A stretch of 64,000 nt of DNA from Riptortus pedestris (lineage: Eukaryota > Arthropoda > Insecta > Hemiptera > Alydidae): the NCBI GenBank assembly GCA_019009955.1, contig CM032232.1, positions 141,382,001 to 141,446,000 on the forward strand, written 5' to 3'. Of the stretch, positions 1-13,069 are shown piece after piece. How positions within the stretch are numbered: position 1 is the first letter of the stretch; each line of letters starts with the position of its first letter. The notes beneath the pieces were generated by a model. The model saw only the letters and a list, made by a program, of their open reading frames with translations. It ran no database searches and was not told the origin of the DNA. Made by a program: the position numbers and the translations under genes.

Positions 1-307
1 GACAAAGAACGAAGTCTGAATGAGCAAATAAATGAGAGAAGTTATGTGAATAGGAAGGAAAGCAATTATAAGACTACCTTATGACGTAACAGATGGGACT
101 TGGAACAGTTTCTAAGTTGTAGAAGCGGTGTTTCGTAAGCAGTGCTCAGGGACTTAACATGGCGCCTTGCACTACACAACCAACAACTAGGTCACTACAT
201 CATTTCCTGTTCCCTTCTAAGATACAAGAGAAGGAAATTAGCAGATTTCCCTAAAGAAAGATTTGTATAGGTTGTAATATCTACAAAGCTCTATATTTAT
301 ATTTATA
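1..307. other. No recognisable feature
   Basis: AT-rich sequence without an open frame, RNA gene or repeat that I recognise. Confidence 0.4.
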
Positions 308-1068
308 TTTTAGCAGATTTCCCTTAAGGGAAATCAGCTATTGAGGTTGTACTCATGACGGAATTTACGAATTTTTTCTTCAAATGTCCATCGATCCTAC
401 CTAGGAGATGACGAAAAAGTCCGTCACGCAGGGGCTGCGTAAACTAAGCAGATTTCCCGCGTGAAGTTATACAATAGAGAAATCTCCATACGAAAGCCGC
501 ACAGTTACGGCAAAGGGCCGAACTACTTTTTGGCGGGAATCTCGAAACGTTCGTTATCGGCCCAAATTTAATAAAAATCCAAATATCTCGGTTAATATGC
601 AAGATAGAGAATAAATGTATATAACAATATTTATAGTAAATTAAATTTGCAATAATATTGATTTTATACAATTTTTCGATCCGACGTATAGTAACGGAAA
701 TATTTCAAATTTTAGAAAATCCTCCCCTCTAACCCCCCCCCTCCCACTGGTCCGATTTCAGCCATTAACGAACTTGATCTTTCTTTTTACATAAAACGAC
801 TAAATATCGAGTTTGGTAACGATCAAACAAAAATTGCGACCGCTAGAGCGGTAACAGACAAATATATAGATAGATAGATCTATATATATATATATATATA
901 TATATATAGATATATATATATACAGTTTTGAACGGACCTCATTTTCGTCATCTACTAGGTAGGATCGATGGACATTTGAAGAAAAACTTCGAAAATTCCG
1001 TCATGAGTACAACCTCAATAGCTGATTTCCCTTAAGGGAAATCTGCTAAAAATGAGGTCTGTTCAAAA

Positions 1069-1159
<91 letters not shown>

Positions 1160-1562
1160 ATCTTAGAATAAAAAAGTTCAAGTTGTAATAGCTTATTGTT
1201 ACCATGAAATGAGTAGGAACGAGGGTTTTCTGAACGCCCGTCACCCAGGGGCTGCGTAGCATTTGCATTTATCTCAAGAAGTAAATGTTGTTCAATGAGA
1301 ACAATATTTGTTATTTAGTGCTTCAAATAAAGTGCTTCAGAATATAACAGATTATTGTAAAAACGACGTGAGTAGCAAAACTGAAAAATGCGAATATCTT
1401 AGTTAATAATCAACATAGTGAAAAAATGTACATAACAACAGTTATAGAATATAACATTTGCATAAAGATTTTTTTTTTACCAGTATGCAGATTTCTCTAT
1501 TGTAATACTTCACGTGGGAAACCTGCTTAGTTTACGCAGCCCCTGCGTGACGGACTTTTTTT
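308..1562 (+). mobile_element. HINE copy (+), chimeric, split by a nested copy
   Basis: The 5' end (TTTTAGCAGATTTCCC) and first 100 bp lie at 308-413. The element resumes at 1051 with AATGAGGTCTGTTC and a (TA)n tract to about 1157. A 3' end with subterminal repeat and hairpin lies at about 1483-1562. The middle (1160-1480) resembles the long subfamily rather than the short one, so this copy is recombined or mosaic. The gap is filled by a minus-strand copy of the same family. Confidence 0.7.
414..1052 (-). mobile_element. HINE (short), full length, nested in another HINE
   Basis: Starts AAAAAGTCCGTCACGCAGG and ends GGGAAATCTGCTAAAAA. It holds the C-rich run, the ACCGCTAGAGCGGT palindrome and a (TA)n tract at about 875-921. 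It interrupts the host copy at GACGAAAA/TGAGG with no target duplication beyond shared A residues. Confidence 0.8.
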
Positions 1563-1757
1563 TCAACCATGACACACACATTGACCTCAGCAACCAGGTA
1601 ATTCCAGTTAATGCGGTAATGTTAACCTTAGGGAAAACTGCTAAAAATCAAAATATCGGTAATCTATATATCTTTCAATAGCTACCATTTTAATAAATGA
1701 CATACATTTCTTATCCCCCCTCCCCGAAAAAAACTCCTAAAATATCGGTACTGTTTC

Positions 1758-2695
1758 TTTTAGCAGATTTCCCTTAAGGGAACTCAGCTATCGAGGTCGT
1801 ACTCATGACGCGAGTTTCGAAAACATTCTTCAAATGTCCATCGATTCTACCCAGGAGATGACAAAAATGAGGTCCGTTCAAAATTATATATCTATCTATC
1901 TATATATTTGTCTGTTAACGCTCTAGCGGTCGGAATTTTTGTTTGATCGTTACCAACTCGGAATTTAATCGTTTTATTTAAAAATTCAATCAATTTATTT
2001 ATTAATGGACACCACATCGAAGGTGATTTGCCCTTTCAAAAGTATTAACAGGTAACAATAACAAAAAAACATACCTTAACAGCAAGTAACAATAATAAAT
2101 ACCTTAACAACAAATAATAACAAAAATACCTTAACAGCAAGTAACAATAATAAATACCTTAGCAACAAGTAATAATAACAAATTCCTTAGCAAAAAGTAA
2201 TAATAACAAATACATTAACAACAAGGGACAATAATAAATACCTAAACAACAAGTATTTTTTTTTTATTTAAAAAGGAAGATCAAGTTTGTTAATGGCTGA
2301 AATCGGAGCAGTAAGAGGGGGGGGGCCTTAGAGGGGGGATTTTTAAAAATTCAAAATATCTCCGTTATTATGCGTCGGATCGAAAAATTGTATAGAATGA
2401 ATCTTATTGCAAATTCAATTTAATATAAATATTGTTCTAAATATTTAATTTGTACCTTGAATATTAACCGAGATATTTGCATTTGTATTCTGAGTGTGGT
2501 CGGCAGGAGTCGGCTATGTTCGGACTTTTCGCCGAGAGCTCTGGCGGCAGTTTCCGTAACTCTTAACTGTAACCCTCCTAAATAGGTTTAGAGGTTTCTT
2601 ACTACTACAATTGTTATTAGGCAGATTTCTCTATTGTAAAACTTCACGTGGGAAATCTGCTTAGTTTACGCAGCCCCTGCGTGGCGGACTTTTTT
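1758..2695 (+). mobile_element. HINE (+) with an internal insertion
   Basis: Full-length copy with TTTTAGCAGATTTCCC at the left end and the hairpin ACGCAGCCCCTGCG plus GGACTTTTTT at the right end. The microsatellite is short and mixed TCTA/TA. A foreign segment with 28-bp repeats interrupts the TTTTATGTAAAAAGGAAG module. Confidence 0.75.
1984..2266. repeat. Small insertion with 28-bp tandem repeats
   Basis: About seven units of roughly 28 bp beginning CCTTAACAACAAGTAA or close variants (2080-2260). The insertion sits between two copies of TTTTATTTAAAAA, which look like a 13-bp target duplication of the HINE sequence there. A duplication of this size suggests a retroposed fragment. The source family is not recognised. 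Confidence 0.5.
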
Positions 2696-3195
2696 CTAAA
2701 TCCACACATATAAGTAGCTGTATTTCAACTCCAAGAAGAAGGAGTCCCTTACAATAGAAACAACAACTAATGGCCAGCAGATATGTGTTAGGTCATTAGC
2801 TTCTGGGTATTCAGCTGTGACATTGCAGAATATGCTAATGCGATGACACCAACCTACTGTCATCTAGTGTCTGTGAATCAGCGGGAACTTCCCTCTACTC
2901 GAGTACAAAATGACATAATGTCAACAATGTTAATCTTCAGGCAGGAAAAAAACTAAGATAATATTGTGAATTACTGTGAACTTGATTTAATTAAAAGTTA
3001 TATAGGAGAATCATCCCAATGATCTAAGAAAAGAATCGAACAACATGTGACTAACGTAGATTATAAGGACACTCAAACGACCATATCCGAACACGATATT
3101 AATTTCATCAATAGTTATGATTTTGTATATTTATATATATATTAGATGAAGAACTAAATGTAAGCAAGAAGTAAATAAAAACAGTATATGCATAT
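2696..3195. other. No recognisable feature
   Basis: Single-copy-looking AT-rich sequence. No open frame worth naming and no repeat found elsewhere in the window. Confidence 0.35.
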
Positions 3196-3625
3196 AAAAA
3201 AATAGTCCGTCACGCAGAGGCTGCGTAAACTAAGCAGATTTCCCACGTGAAGTTTTACAATAGAGAAATTTCACGAGAGCCAAGCACTTATTGAAACGGC
3301 CCGAACTAGCTTTTGGTGGGAAAGTCACTTCGTCCCTTAGCCACCCAATTTTAATAAAAATGCAAATATCTCGGTTAATATTCAAGATAGACAATAAATG
3401 TATATAACAATATTTATAGTACATTTAACTTACAATAAGATTGATTGTACAGTTTTCGATCCGACGTATAGTAACGGAGATATGTCGAAATTTCGAAAAT
3501 CCTCCCCTCTAAACCCGTTAACGAACTTGATCTTTCTTTTTACATAAAACGACTAAATATCGAGTTTGGTAACGATCAAACCAAAATTGCGACCGCTAGA
3601 GCAGCAGACATATATATATATATAT

Positions 3626-3678
<53 letters not shown>

Positions 3679-3681
<3 letters not shown>

Positions 3682-5291
3682 ATATATATATAAAATTGTA
3701 ACCTCTGTCTGTACATTGATTTTTTTTGCGAAATTTCACGATAACTTTTCGTTTCACATGTCATAGACACCATAACTGCATTTTGTTTCTTTGGTGTCTG
3801 TTTGTTTGTTTGTTTGTTTGTTTGTTTGTTTGTTTATTTGTTTGTTTGTTTGTTACCTTTTCACGCATAAACGGTTGAACCGAATTTTATGAAACTTGGT
3901 ATGTATATTACTACTAGCCCAACTTAGACTTTAGGCTATATTAATATTCTCTAAGACAAACAGGAGTGGGGGTTATAAGGGAGGCCTGAAATTAAAAATA
4001 TCGATATTTCGTTTCCTATTGCTTTTTCAGCAAATATGCACATAACAAAAGTTGTTTATTTAGTAATTTAGAGTAACTTTTGTTATATGCACTTTTGCCG
4101 TATACGGAAGTATAAATGCGTTATACGCTAAAAACTATAGCGGGAGTCCACAATTTTATTTGGCACAAAAGACTCAGCCGAACTAAACCAAACTCGGTAT
4201 GTGAATTAGTACTTACGCCTTTCTTCTAATAAGCCATACTAACATTTCTAGGGACGGGCAGGAGTGGGGGTTATAAGGGAGGCCTGAAATTAAAAATAGC
4301 GATATTTCGTTTCCTATTGCATTTTCAGCAAATATGCACATAACAAAAGTTGTTTATTTTATAATTTAGAGTAACTTTTGTTATATGCACTTTTGCCGTA
4401 TACGGAAGTATAAAGGCGTTATACGCTAAAAATTATAGCGGGAGTCAACAATTTTATTTGGCACAAAAGACTCAGCCGAACTAAACCAAACTCGGTATGT
4501 GAATTAGTACTTACGCCTTTCTTCTAATAAGCCATACTAACATTTCTAGGGACGGGCAGGAGTGGGGGTTATACGTAAGGCCTGAAATTAAAAATAGCGA
4601 TATTTCGTTTCCTATTGCATTTTCAGCAAATATGCACATAACAAAAGTTGTTTATTTTATAATTTAGAGTAACTTTTGTTACATGCACTTTTGCCGTATA
4701 CAGAAGTATAAAGGCGTTATACGCTAAAAATTATAGCGGGAGTCAACAATTTTATTTGGCACAAAAGACTCAACCGAAATAAATAAAACACTCAGTAGTG
4801 TGAATTAGCACTAACGCCTTCCTTATAATAAGCCATATTATTTCTAGGGACGGGCAGGAGTGGAGGCTATAAGGGAGGCCAGCAATTAAAAATAGTGATT
4901 TCCTATTGGGGTTTCGGCAAATGTGCATATAACAATAGTTGTATATTTTGTTATTTAGAGAAATTTGCTCAACACTTCATTTCAATATGAACTACCAGGT
5001 ACCTCACCTGAAAAAAAAATAATTCAAAGTATGTCCAATATTTTCTCCTTAATAATTCAAATCTATTCATAATGCACAGGAAACGGGAAATATGACAATA
5101 TGTAGGACACTGAAGTCTTGCATAAAAAATTAATTTTATTATTAACAAATCCACAGAAATGACGGGTGTTAACCCTAAACACTGGAACGGGTAAATGTCA
5201 AAATATTGTGCAAAGTAAAGCCTTGCCAAAAATATACCATCACCATTCAGCCTCAAATGAATTCCCGAGCGAAGCCGGGTATCTTAGCTAG
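3679..5291 (+). mobile_element. Non-autonomous Helitron
   Basis: The 3' end has the canonical Helitron form: hairpin arms of five G/C pairs around GAGCGAAG (5264-5279; the clean CCCGG/CCGGG form is in the 13 kb copy), then an AT-rich spacer and CTAG at 5288-5291 followed by host T. The 5' end is probably the TC at 3679-3680 that follows an A. Helitrons insert between A and T, which fits a (TA)n target. It holds a (TTTG)n tract at 3793-3855 and about four 298-bp tandem units. No Rep/helicase coding is present. The exact 5' base is uncertain because it lies in simple repeat. Confidence 0.7.
3961..5150 (+). repeat. 298-bp tandem units inside the Helitron
   Basis: CAGGAGTGGGGGTTATA recurs at 3961, 4259 and 4557, with a diverged copy (CAGGAGTGGAGGCTATA) at 4855, giving a constant 298-bp period. 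Each unit carries an inverted repeat of about 16 bp (GCACATAACAAAAGTT against AACTTTTGTTATATGC), so each could fold into a hairpin. The related Helitron at 12-13 kb has only two such units. Confidence 0.8.
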
Positions 5292-5539
5292 TATATATAT
5301 ATATAGATATAGATATATATATATATATATATATATATAGTTTTGAACGGACCTCATTTTCGTCTTCTACTACGTAGGATCGATGGACATTTGAAGAAAA
5401 AGTTCAAAAATTCCGACATGAGTACAACCACAATAGCTGATTTCCCTTAAGGGAAATCTGCTAAAATTGTCTGTCACACATGATAAAAGTAGGTAAAATC
5501 CGATAGTAGAAAAGATTCACGCAAGGATGAAGGTTATTT

Positions 5540-5745
5540 TTATTAAATAACAACCATTTTTAGCTACTGCGGCTTATTGGGACGGATTATCTATTGGTTA
5601 CCACCCTTTGCTAGCCAGGGTGGGACTAAGGATTTTCATTAAATAAATTCCTATTGCCCAAGAGGGAATCGAACTAGCCACTCTAGGTTTGCCATGCGAA
5701 AATAAAGATAACGCTTTAAATCACATGGCTAACCAGGACCCCCTA
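5540..5745 (-). mobile_element. tRNA-derived SINE
   Basis: On the minus strand the head contains an A-box-like TGGTTAGCCATGTG and a B box GTTCGATTCCC about 50 bases later, the RNA polymerase III promoter layout of tRNA SINEs. The body includes CCACCCTGGCTAGC and GGGTGGTAACC. A second copy with the same order of parts is at 44035-44270. The acceptor stem does not pair, so it is not a functional tRNA gene. Confidence 0.65.
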
Positions 5746-6030
5746 TGAATGCAAAGACAAGAGTGGTCAAATATCTCATTTAATATTTACGTGTTGAACT
5801 TAACCTCGTGTAAATTTCTCTCTCTCATTAATATTACTGACATGGTAATCACCATTTTAGCAGATCCTTCTAAATCAATAAATGATTTTGTATGATCGTG
5901 GGAAAAATAAGTTTCACACTTTCTTGGATGTGGCCCAAGTCTTTGACCCAGATCGGCGTGGGGTTTAAACTCAATAAATAAAGGGAGGGGGGGCTCCTTC
6001 TAAAAGCTGAGCAGGCCAGAGATCACACTT
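5746..6030. other. No clear feature
   Basis: Includes an isolated TTTTAGCAGAT at about 5855 that recalls a HINE 5' end but does not continue. Otherwise unrecognised. Confidence 0.3.
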
Positions 6031-9000
6031 TATGTACAGCTAATATTCTCATCCTTACTCTTTATACACTATAAATACTCCAAATCTGCACAATCTACAC
6101 TATACACTGTCAGTACACCCAATTTGTACACTGTCATTACCCATCCTTACACGTTATACACTACTAACACTCCAAACCAGCAAAATCTACACTATACACT
6201 GTCAATACATACACTTGTACACTATCAATATTTCCATCCTTACACTTTATACACTACTAACACTCCAAACCTGAAGAATCTACACTATACACTGTCAGTA
6301 CATCCATTTTGTACACTGTCAATACCCGTCCTTACACGTTATACACTACTATCACTCCAAACCAGCAGAATGTACAATATACACTGTCAATACATACACT
6401 TGTACACTATCAATATTTCCATTCTTACACTTTATAGACTACTAATACTCCAAACCTGCACAATCTACACTATACACTGTCAGTACACCCATTTAGTACA
6501 CTATCAATATTTCCATTCTTACACTTTATACACTACTATCACTCCAAACCTGCACAATCTACACTATGCACTGTCAGTACACCCATTTTGTACACTGTCA
6601 ATATTTCAATCCTTACACTTTATACACTACTAACACTCCAAACCAGCAAAATCTACACTATGCACTGTCAATACATACACTTGTACACTATCAATATTTC
6701 CATTCTTACACTTTATAGACTACTAATACTCCAAACCTGCACAATCTACACTATACACTGTCAGTACACCCATTTAGTACACTGTCAATATTTCCATCCT
6801 TACACTTTATACACTACTATCACTCCAAACCTGCACAATCTACACTATACACTGTCAGTACACCCATTTTGTACACTGTCAATATTTCAATCCTTACACT
6901 TTATACACTACTAACACTCCAAACCAGCAAAATCTACACTATACACTGTCAGTACACCCATTTAGTACACTGTCAATATTTCCATCCTTACACTTTATAC
7001 ACTGCTATCACTTCAACCTGCACACTCTACACTATACATTGTCAGTACACCCATTTGTACACTGTCAATATTTCCATCCTTACACTTTATACATTACTAA
7101 CACTCCAAACCTGCACAATCTACACTATACACTGTCAGTACACACATTTTGTAAACTGTCAATATTTTTGCATCCTTACACTTTATACACTACTATCACT
7201 CCAAACCTGCACAATCTACACTATACACTGTCAGTACACCCATTTTGTACACTGTCAATATTTCCATCCTTACACTTTATACATTACTAACACTCCAAAC
7301 CTGCACAATCTACACTATACACTGTCAGTACACACATTTTGTACACTGTCAATATTTCCATCCTTATACTTTATACACTGCTATCACTTCAAACCTGCAC
7401 ACTCTACACTATACACTGTCAGTACACACATTTGTACACTGGCAATATTTCCATCCTTACACTTTATACCCTAATAACACTCCAAACCTGCACAATCTAC
7501 ACTATACACTGTCAGTACAGTCATTTTGTACACTGTCAATATTTCCATCCTTACACTTTATACCCTAATAACACTCCAAACCTCCACAATCTACACTATA
7601 CACTGTCAGTACAGTCATTTTGTACACTGTCAATATTTCCATCCTTACACTTTATACCCTAATAACACTCCAAACCTCCACAATCTACACTATACACTGT
7701 CAGTACACCCATTTTGTACACTGTCAATATTTCCATCCTTACACTTTATACCCTAATAACACTCCAAACCTCCACAATCTACACTATACACTGTCAGTAC
7801 AGTCATTTTGTACACTGTCAATATTTCCATCCTTACACTTTATACCCTAATAACACTCCAAACCTGCACAATCTACACTATACACTGTCAGTACACCCAT
7901 TTTGTACACTGTCAATATTTCCATCCTTACACTTTATACCCTAATAACACTCCAAACCTGCACAATCTACACTATACACTGTCAGTACACCCATTTTGTA
8001 CACTGTCAATATTTCCATCCTTAAACTTTATAGACTACTATCACTGCAAACCTGCAGAAACCACACTATACACTGTCAGTACACCCAATTTGTACACTGT
8101 CATTACCCATCCTTACACGTTATACACTACTAACACTCCAAACCAGCAAAATCTACACTATACACTGTCAATACATACATTTTGTACACTGTCAATATTT
8201 CCATCCTTAAACTTTATAGACTACTATCACTGCAAACCTGCACACTCTACACTATACACTGTCAGTACACACATTTGTACACTGGCAATATTTCCATCCT
8301 TACACATTATAGACTACTAACACTCCAAACCTGCACAATCTACACTATACACTGTCAGTACACCCATTTAGTACACTATCAATATTTCCATCCTTACACT
8401 TTATACACTACTAACACTCCAAACCTGAACAATCTACACTATACTCTGTCAGTACACCCATTTTGTACACTGTCAATATTTCCAACCTTACACTTTATAC
8501 CCTAATAACACTCCAAATCTGCACAATCTACACTATACTCTGTCAGTACACCCATTTTGTACACTGTCAATATTTCCAACCTTACACTTTATACCCTAAT
8601 AACACTCCAAATCTGCACAATCTACACTATACACTGTCAGTACACCCATTTAGTACACTGTCAATATTTCCATCCTTACACTTTATACACTACTATCACT
8701 CCAAACCTGCACAATCCACACTATACACTGTCAGTACACCCAATTTGTACACTGTCAATATTTCAATCCTTACACTTTATACACTACTAACACTCCAAAC
8801 CAGCAAAATCTACACTATACACTGTCAGTACACCCATTTAGTACACTGTCAATATTTCCATCCTTACACTTTATACACTACTATCACTCCAAACCTGCAC
8901 AATCTACACTATACACTGTCAGTACACCCATTTAGTACACTGTCAATATTTCCATCCTTACACTTTATACTCTACTAACACTCCAAACCTTCACAATCTA

Positions 9001-10250
9001 CACTATACACTGTCAGTACACCCCTTTAGTACACTGTCAATATTTCCACCCCTACACTTTATACACTACTATCACTCCCCACCTGCACAATCTACACTAT
9101 ACACTGTCAGTAATACAATTCTGTACACTGTCAATATTTCCATCCTAACACTTTATACACTACTATCACTCCAAACCAGCACAATCTACACTATACACTG
9201 TCAGTACACCCATTTAGTACACTGTCAATATTTCCATCCTTATACTTTATACACTGCTATCACTTCAAACCTGCACACTCTACACTATACACTGTCAGTA
9301 CACACATTTGTACACTGGCAATATTTCCATCCTTACACTTTATACACTACTATCACTCCAAACCTGCACAATCTACACTATACACTGTCAGTACACCCAT
9401 TTAGTACACTGTCAATATTTCCATCCTTACACTTTATACACTACTATCACTCCAAACCTGCACAATCTACACTATACACTGTCAGTACACCCATTTAGTA
9501 CACTGTCAATATTTCCATCCTTACACTTTATACACTACTAACAAGCCAAACCTGCACAATCCACACTATACACTGTCAGTACACCCAATTTGTACACTGT
9601 CAATACCCATCCTTACACGTTATACACTACTAACACTCCAAACCTGCACAATCTACACTATACACTGTCAGTACACCCATTTTGTACACTGTCAATATTT
9701 CCATCCTTACACTTTATACATTACTAACACTCCAAACCTGCACAATCTACACTATACACTGTCAGTACACACATTTTGTAAACTGTCAAGACCCATCCTT
9801 ACACTTTATACACTACTAACACTCCAAACCTGCACAATCTACACTATACACTGTCAGTACACCCATTTAGGACACTGTCAATCTTTCCATCCTTACACTT
9901 TATACACTACTATCACACCAAACCTGCACAATCTACACTATACACTGTCAGTACACCCATTTTGTACACTGGCAATATTTCCATCCTTACACTTTATAGA
10001 CTACTAACACTCCAAACCTGCAGAAACCACACTATACACTGTCAGTACACCCATTTTGTACAATGTCAATATTTCCATTCTTACACTTTATAGACTACTA
10101 ACACTCCAAACCTGCAGAAACCACACTATACACTGTCAGTACACCCATTTTGTACAATGTCAATATTTCCATTCTTACACTTTATACACTACTAACACTC
10201 CAAACCTGCAGAATATACACGATACACTGTCAATACACCCATTTTTCACA
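6031..10250. repeat. 94-bp minisatellite array
   Basis: About 45 head-to-tail units. Landmark words in each unit are CCTTACACTTTATACAC, ACACTCCAAACC, CACAATCTACACTATACACT and GTACACTGTCAATATTT. Equivalent points fall 94 bp apart (7526, 7620, 7714, 7808). Units differ by scattered substitutions and by a CCATTT or CCATTTTG variant. The + strand is strikingly poor in G. Long open frames through it arise from the missing stops in a repeat whose length is not a multiple of three. I do not annotate them as genes. Confidence 0.95.
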
Positions 10251-11215
10251 AGAACAATATTTCTACCCTCTACACTATTCACTGTACTCCCATCTTTTGC
10301 ACTTAATAAATTGCAAATATTCCTAATCTTTACACTTTATACACTACCGATCCTGTACAATCATAAGTACGCCAATACCCTCATCATTTACAAATTGCAC
10401 ACGACCAATATTCCCAGCCTATACACTTTATACTCTGGCAATACACCGATCATGCAGAAACTACACTATACACTGTCAGTACACTTTGTAACCAATTATT
10501 TACAAATTGCTCACTACCAATATTTCCATCCTTACACTTTATACACTACTAACACTCCAAACCTGCAGAAACTACACTATACACTGTCAGTACACCCATC
10601 TTTTGCACTTTGTACCTTACCAATATTCCAATTATTTACAAATTGCTCACTACCAATCTTCCCAGCCTATACACTTTATACTCTGGCAATATACCGATCA
10701 TGCAGAAACTACACTATACACTGTCAGTACTTCTATCTTTTGCACTTTGTAGACTACCAATATTCCAATCATTTACAAATTGCACAATACCAATATTCCC
10801 CGCCTATACACTTTATACTCTGGCAATACACCGATCATGCAGAAACTACACTATACACTGTCAGTACTTCTATCTTTTGCACTTTGTAGACTACCAATAT
10901 TCCAATTATTTACAAATAGCACACTACCAATCTTCCCAGCCTATAGACTTCATACTCTGCCAATTCCGCGATCCTGCAGAAACTACACTATTATACACTA
11001 TACTTCTATCTTTTCCACTTAACACACTACCAATACCCTCAGCCTTTATACTCTGCCAATACGTAAATCTTCATAATCTTTTACATTTAATACTCTACTA
11101 GCATGTTCATAATTTACACTTATGCACTGCCAATTCGTATCCTTTACACGCTAAACACTGACAATACTCCAATCCTGCAGACTTTATACTCTTTCAAATA
11201 CTCCCATGCCTTTGC
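10251..11215. repeat. Diverged edge of the 94-bp array
   Basis: The same vocabulary (CTACACTATACACTGTCAGT, CAGCCTATACACTTTATA) in longer, irregular units that include TATTTACAAATTGCNCA. This looks like an older or recombined flank of the array. Confidence 0.7.
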
Positions 11216-12026
11216 TTTACAACTTATTTGATTTTAATGAAGATCGAACCAAAATTGTAGCCGTCAGAGCACTAATAGAAAAATATGTATGCATACATCA
11301 TCCATTTCAAATCGTGGATTGATAAACATTTAAGGGGATTTTTAAGAAACATAAATTTAATTTAATTAAAAAAAGAAAAAAAAACATTTTTATCAGTCAA
11401 ACATTAGTAATAACCATATATAAGATTATTGTGACCGTAGGATATGTCAACGAGTCGATACGAAGAAAAGTTAAAGTCAATTTAAATCAATTTGAAATAA
11501 AAAGTCCAATATAGCGATACGATCTGATTGATGTAAATAGAGTCAAACAGCGATCAGCAAACAAAGCCCCATCCTTTCTTCTGATTGGAATATATTTGAC
11601 TTACAAATGAGCCAGAAGCCATTCACGGCATAAACCCCATTATGGCGGTCAGACATGTTGTTTTTCTTATTCCAAATACGACCATTTACCATCGTAATAA
11701 TTAGATTCAATTGCGCAATGCAACCTAATTACCTGTTAACAGTTACTTAAAATATTGAATGAATCATACTTAAATGAACGGTACATATGTATTAAATACT
11801 ATCTACCATTCACTGATATTTATCAGTGATTATTAACTCTTTATTCCGTAAACAAAATCCATAACGCGGGGGCTTGGTCGAGTAAGCAGATTACCAAACT
11901 TCTGGAATGACTTCACGAATTTGCAGTTTAATTTGAAATATTTCTCATTGCTTTTAAGTGATTTTACATTAATGGAAATCAGTTATTATTGTACTCATGA
12001 CACGATTTTAGAAAAATTTCGTCAAA

Positions 12027-12077
<51 letters not shown>
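11216..12077. other. Mostly unique; degenerate HINE pieces
   Basis: A weak minus-type HINE module (GATCGAACCAAAATTG, then an AGAGC...AATAGAAAAATAT match) lies at about 11240-11290. A degenerate 3' end is near 11855 (CGGGGGCTTGGTCGAGTAAG) and a (+) 5' piece at about 11965-12030. The (TA)n tract at 12029-12080 borders the next Helitron. No gene seen. Confidence 0.4.
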
Positions 12078-12085
<8 letters not shown>

Positions 12086-13025
12086 GTAACCTCTGTCTGT
12101 ACATTGATTTTTTTCGCAAAATTTCACGATAACTTTTCGTTTCACATGTCATAGACACCATAACTACATTTTGTTTCTTTCGTGTTTGTTTGTTTGTTAC
12201 CTTTTCACGCATAAACGGCTGAGCCGAATTTTATGAAACTTGGTATGTATATTACTAATAGCCCAACTTAGACTTTAGGTTATATTAATATTCTCTAAGA
12301 CGAACAGGAGTGGGGGTTATAAGGGAGGCCTGAAATTAGAAATAGCGATATTTCATATTGCTTTTTCAGCAAATATGCACATAACAAAAGTTGTTTATTT
12401 TGTTATTTAGAGTAACTTTTGTTAATGCACTTTTGCCGTATACGGAAGCATAAATGAGTTATACGCTATAAACTAAAGCGGGAGTCCACAATTTTATTTG
12501 GCACTAAAGACTCAACCGAATTAAACCAAACTCGGTATGTGAATTAGTACTAACGCCTTCATTATAATAAGCTATACTAACATTCCAAGGGACGGGCAGG
12601 AGTGGGGGTTATAAGGGAGGCCTGAAATTAATAATAATGATTTCCTATTGGGGTTTCGGCAAATATGCACTTAACAAAAATTGTTTATTTAGAGAAATTT
12701 GCTCAACACTTCTTTTCAATATGAACTACCAGGTACCTCACCTGAAAAAATTAATTCAAATGTATGTCAATATTTTCTCCTTAATAATTCAAATCTATGC
12801 ATAATGCACAGGAGACGGGAAATATGACAATATGGAGGACAGTGAAGTCTTACATAAAAAAATAATTTTATTATTAACAAATCCACAGAAACGACGGGTA
12901 TTAACCCGTATAATACTGGGACGGGTAAATGTCAAAATATTGTGCAAAGTCAAGCCTTGCCAAAAAAATATCATCACCATTCCGCCTCAAATGAATTTCC
13001 GGGCGAAGCCGGGTATCTGAGCTAG
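12078..13025 (+). mobile_element. Second Helitron copy
   Basis: Same family as 3679-5291: opens AAATTGTAACCTCTGTCTG and closes with the hairpin CCGGGCGAAGCCGGG, a short spacer and CTAG (13022-13025). It holds two of the roughly 295-bp units (CAGGAGTGGGGGTTATA at 12306 and 12598) instead of four and a much shorter (TTTG)n. No transposase is encoded. The 5' base is hidden in (TA)n. Confidence 0.7.
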
Positions 13026-13026
13026 T

Positions 13027-13069
<43 letters not shown>

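Larger units (their letters stand above)
3196..5465 (-). mobile_element. HINE (short, minus) split by a Helitron
   Basis: The 3'-end module (AATAGTCCGTCACGCAGAGG and onward) runs from 3196 to the (TA)n tract at about 3610. The 5'-end module resumes at 5338 (AGTTTTGAACGGACCTC) and ends CTGCTAAAA at 5465. A 1.6-kb Helitron sits inside its (TA)n tract. Confidence 0.75.

Noticed and set aside
1032..1268. Tyr-Ile repeat frames here and at other (TA)n tracts (for example 3566-3773, 30467-30790, 46674-46880, 57734-57916)
   Set aside because: Translations of (TA)n microsatellite with HINE sequence on either side.
5660..5745. Functional tRNA gene
   Set aside because: A and B boxes are present but there is no foldable cloverleaf or acceptor stem; a second copy shares the downstream body, as in a SINE.
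6124..11101. Many overlapping open frames of 76-277 codons
   Set aside because: All lie in the 94-bp minisatellite, recur in every frame with the unit period, and have repetitive Tyr/Thr/His/Leu content; no start or splice context.
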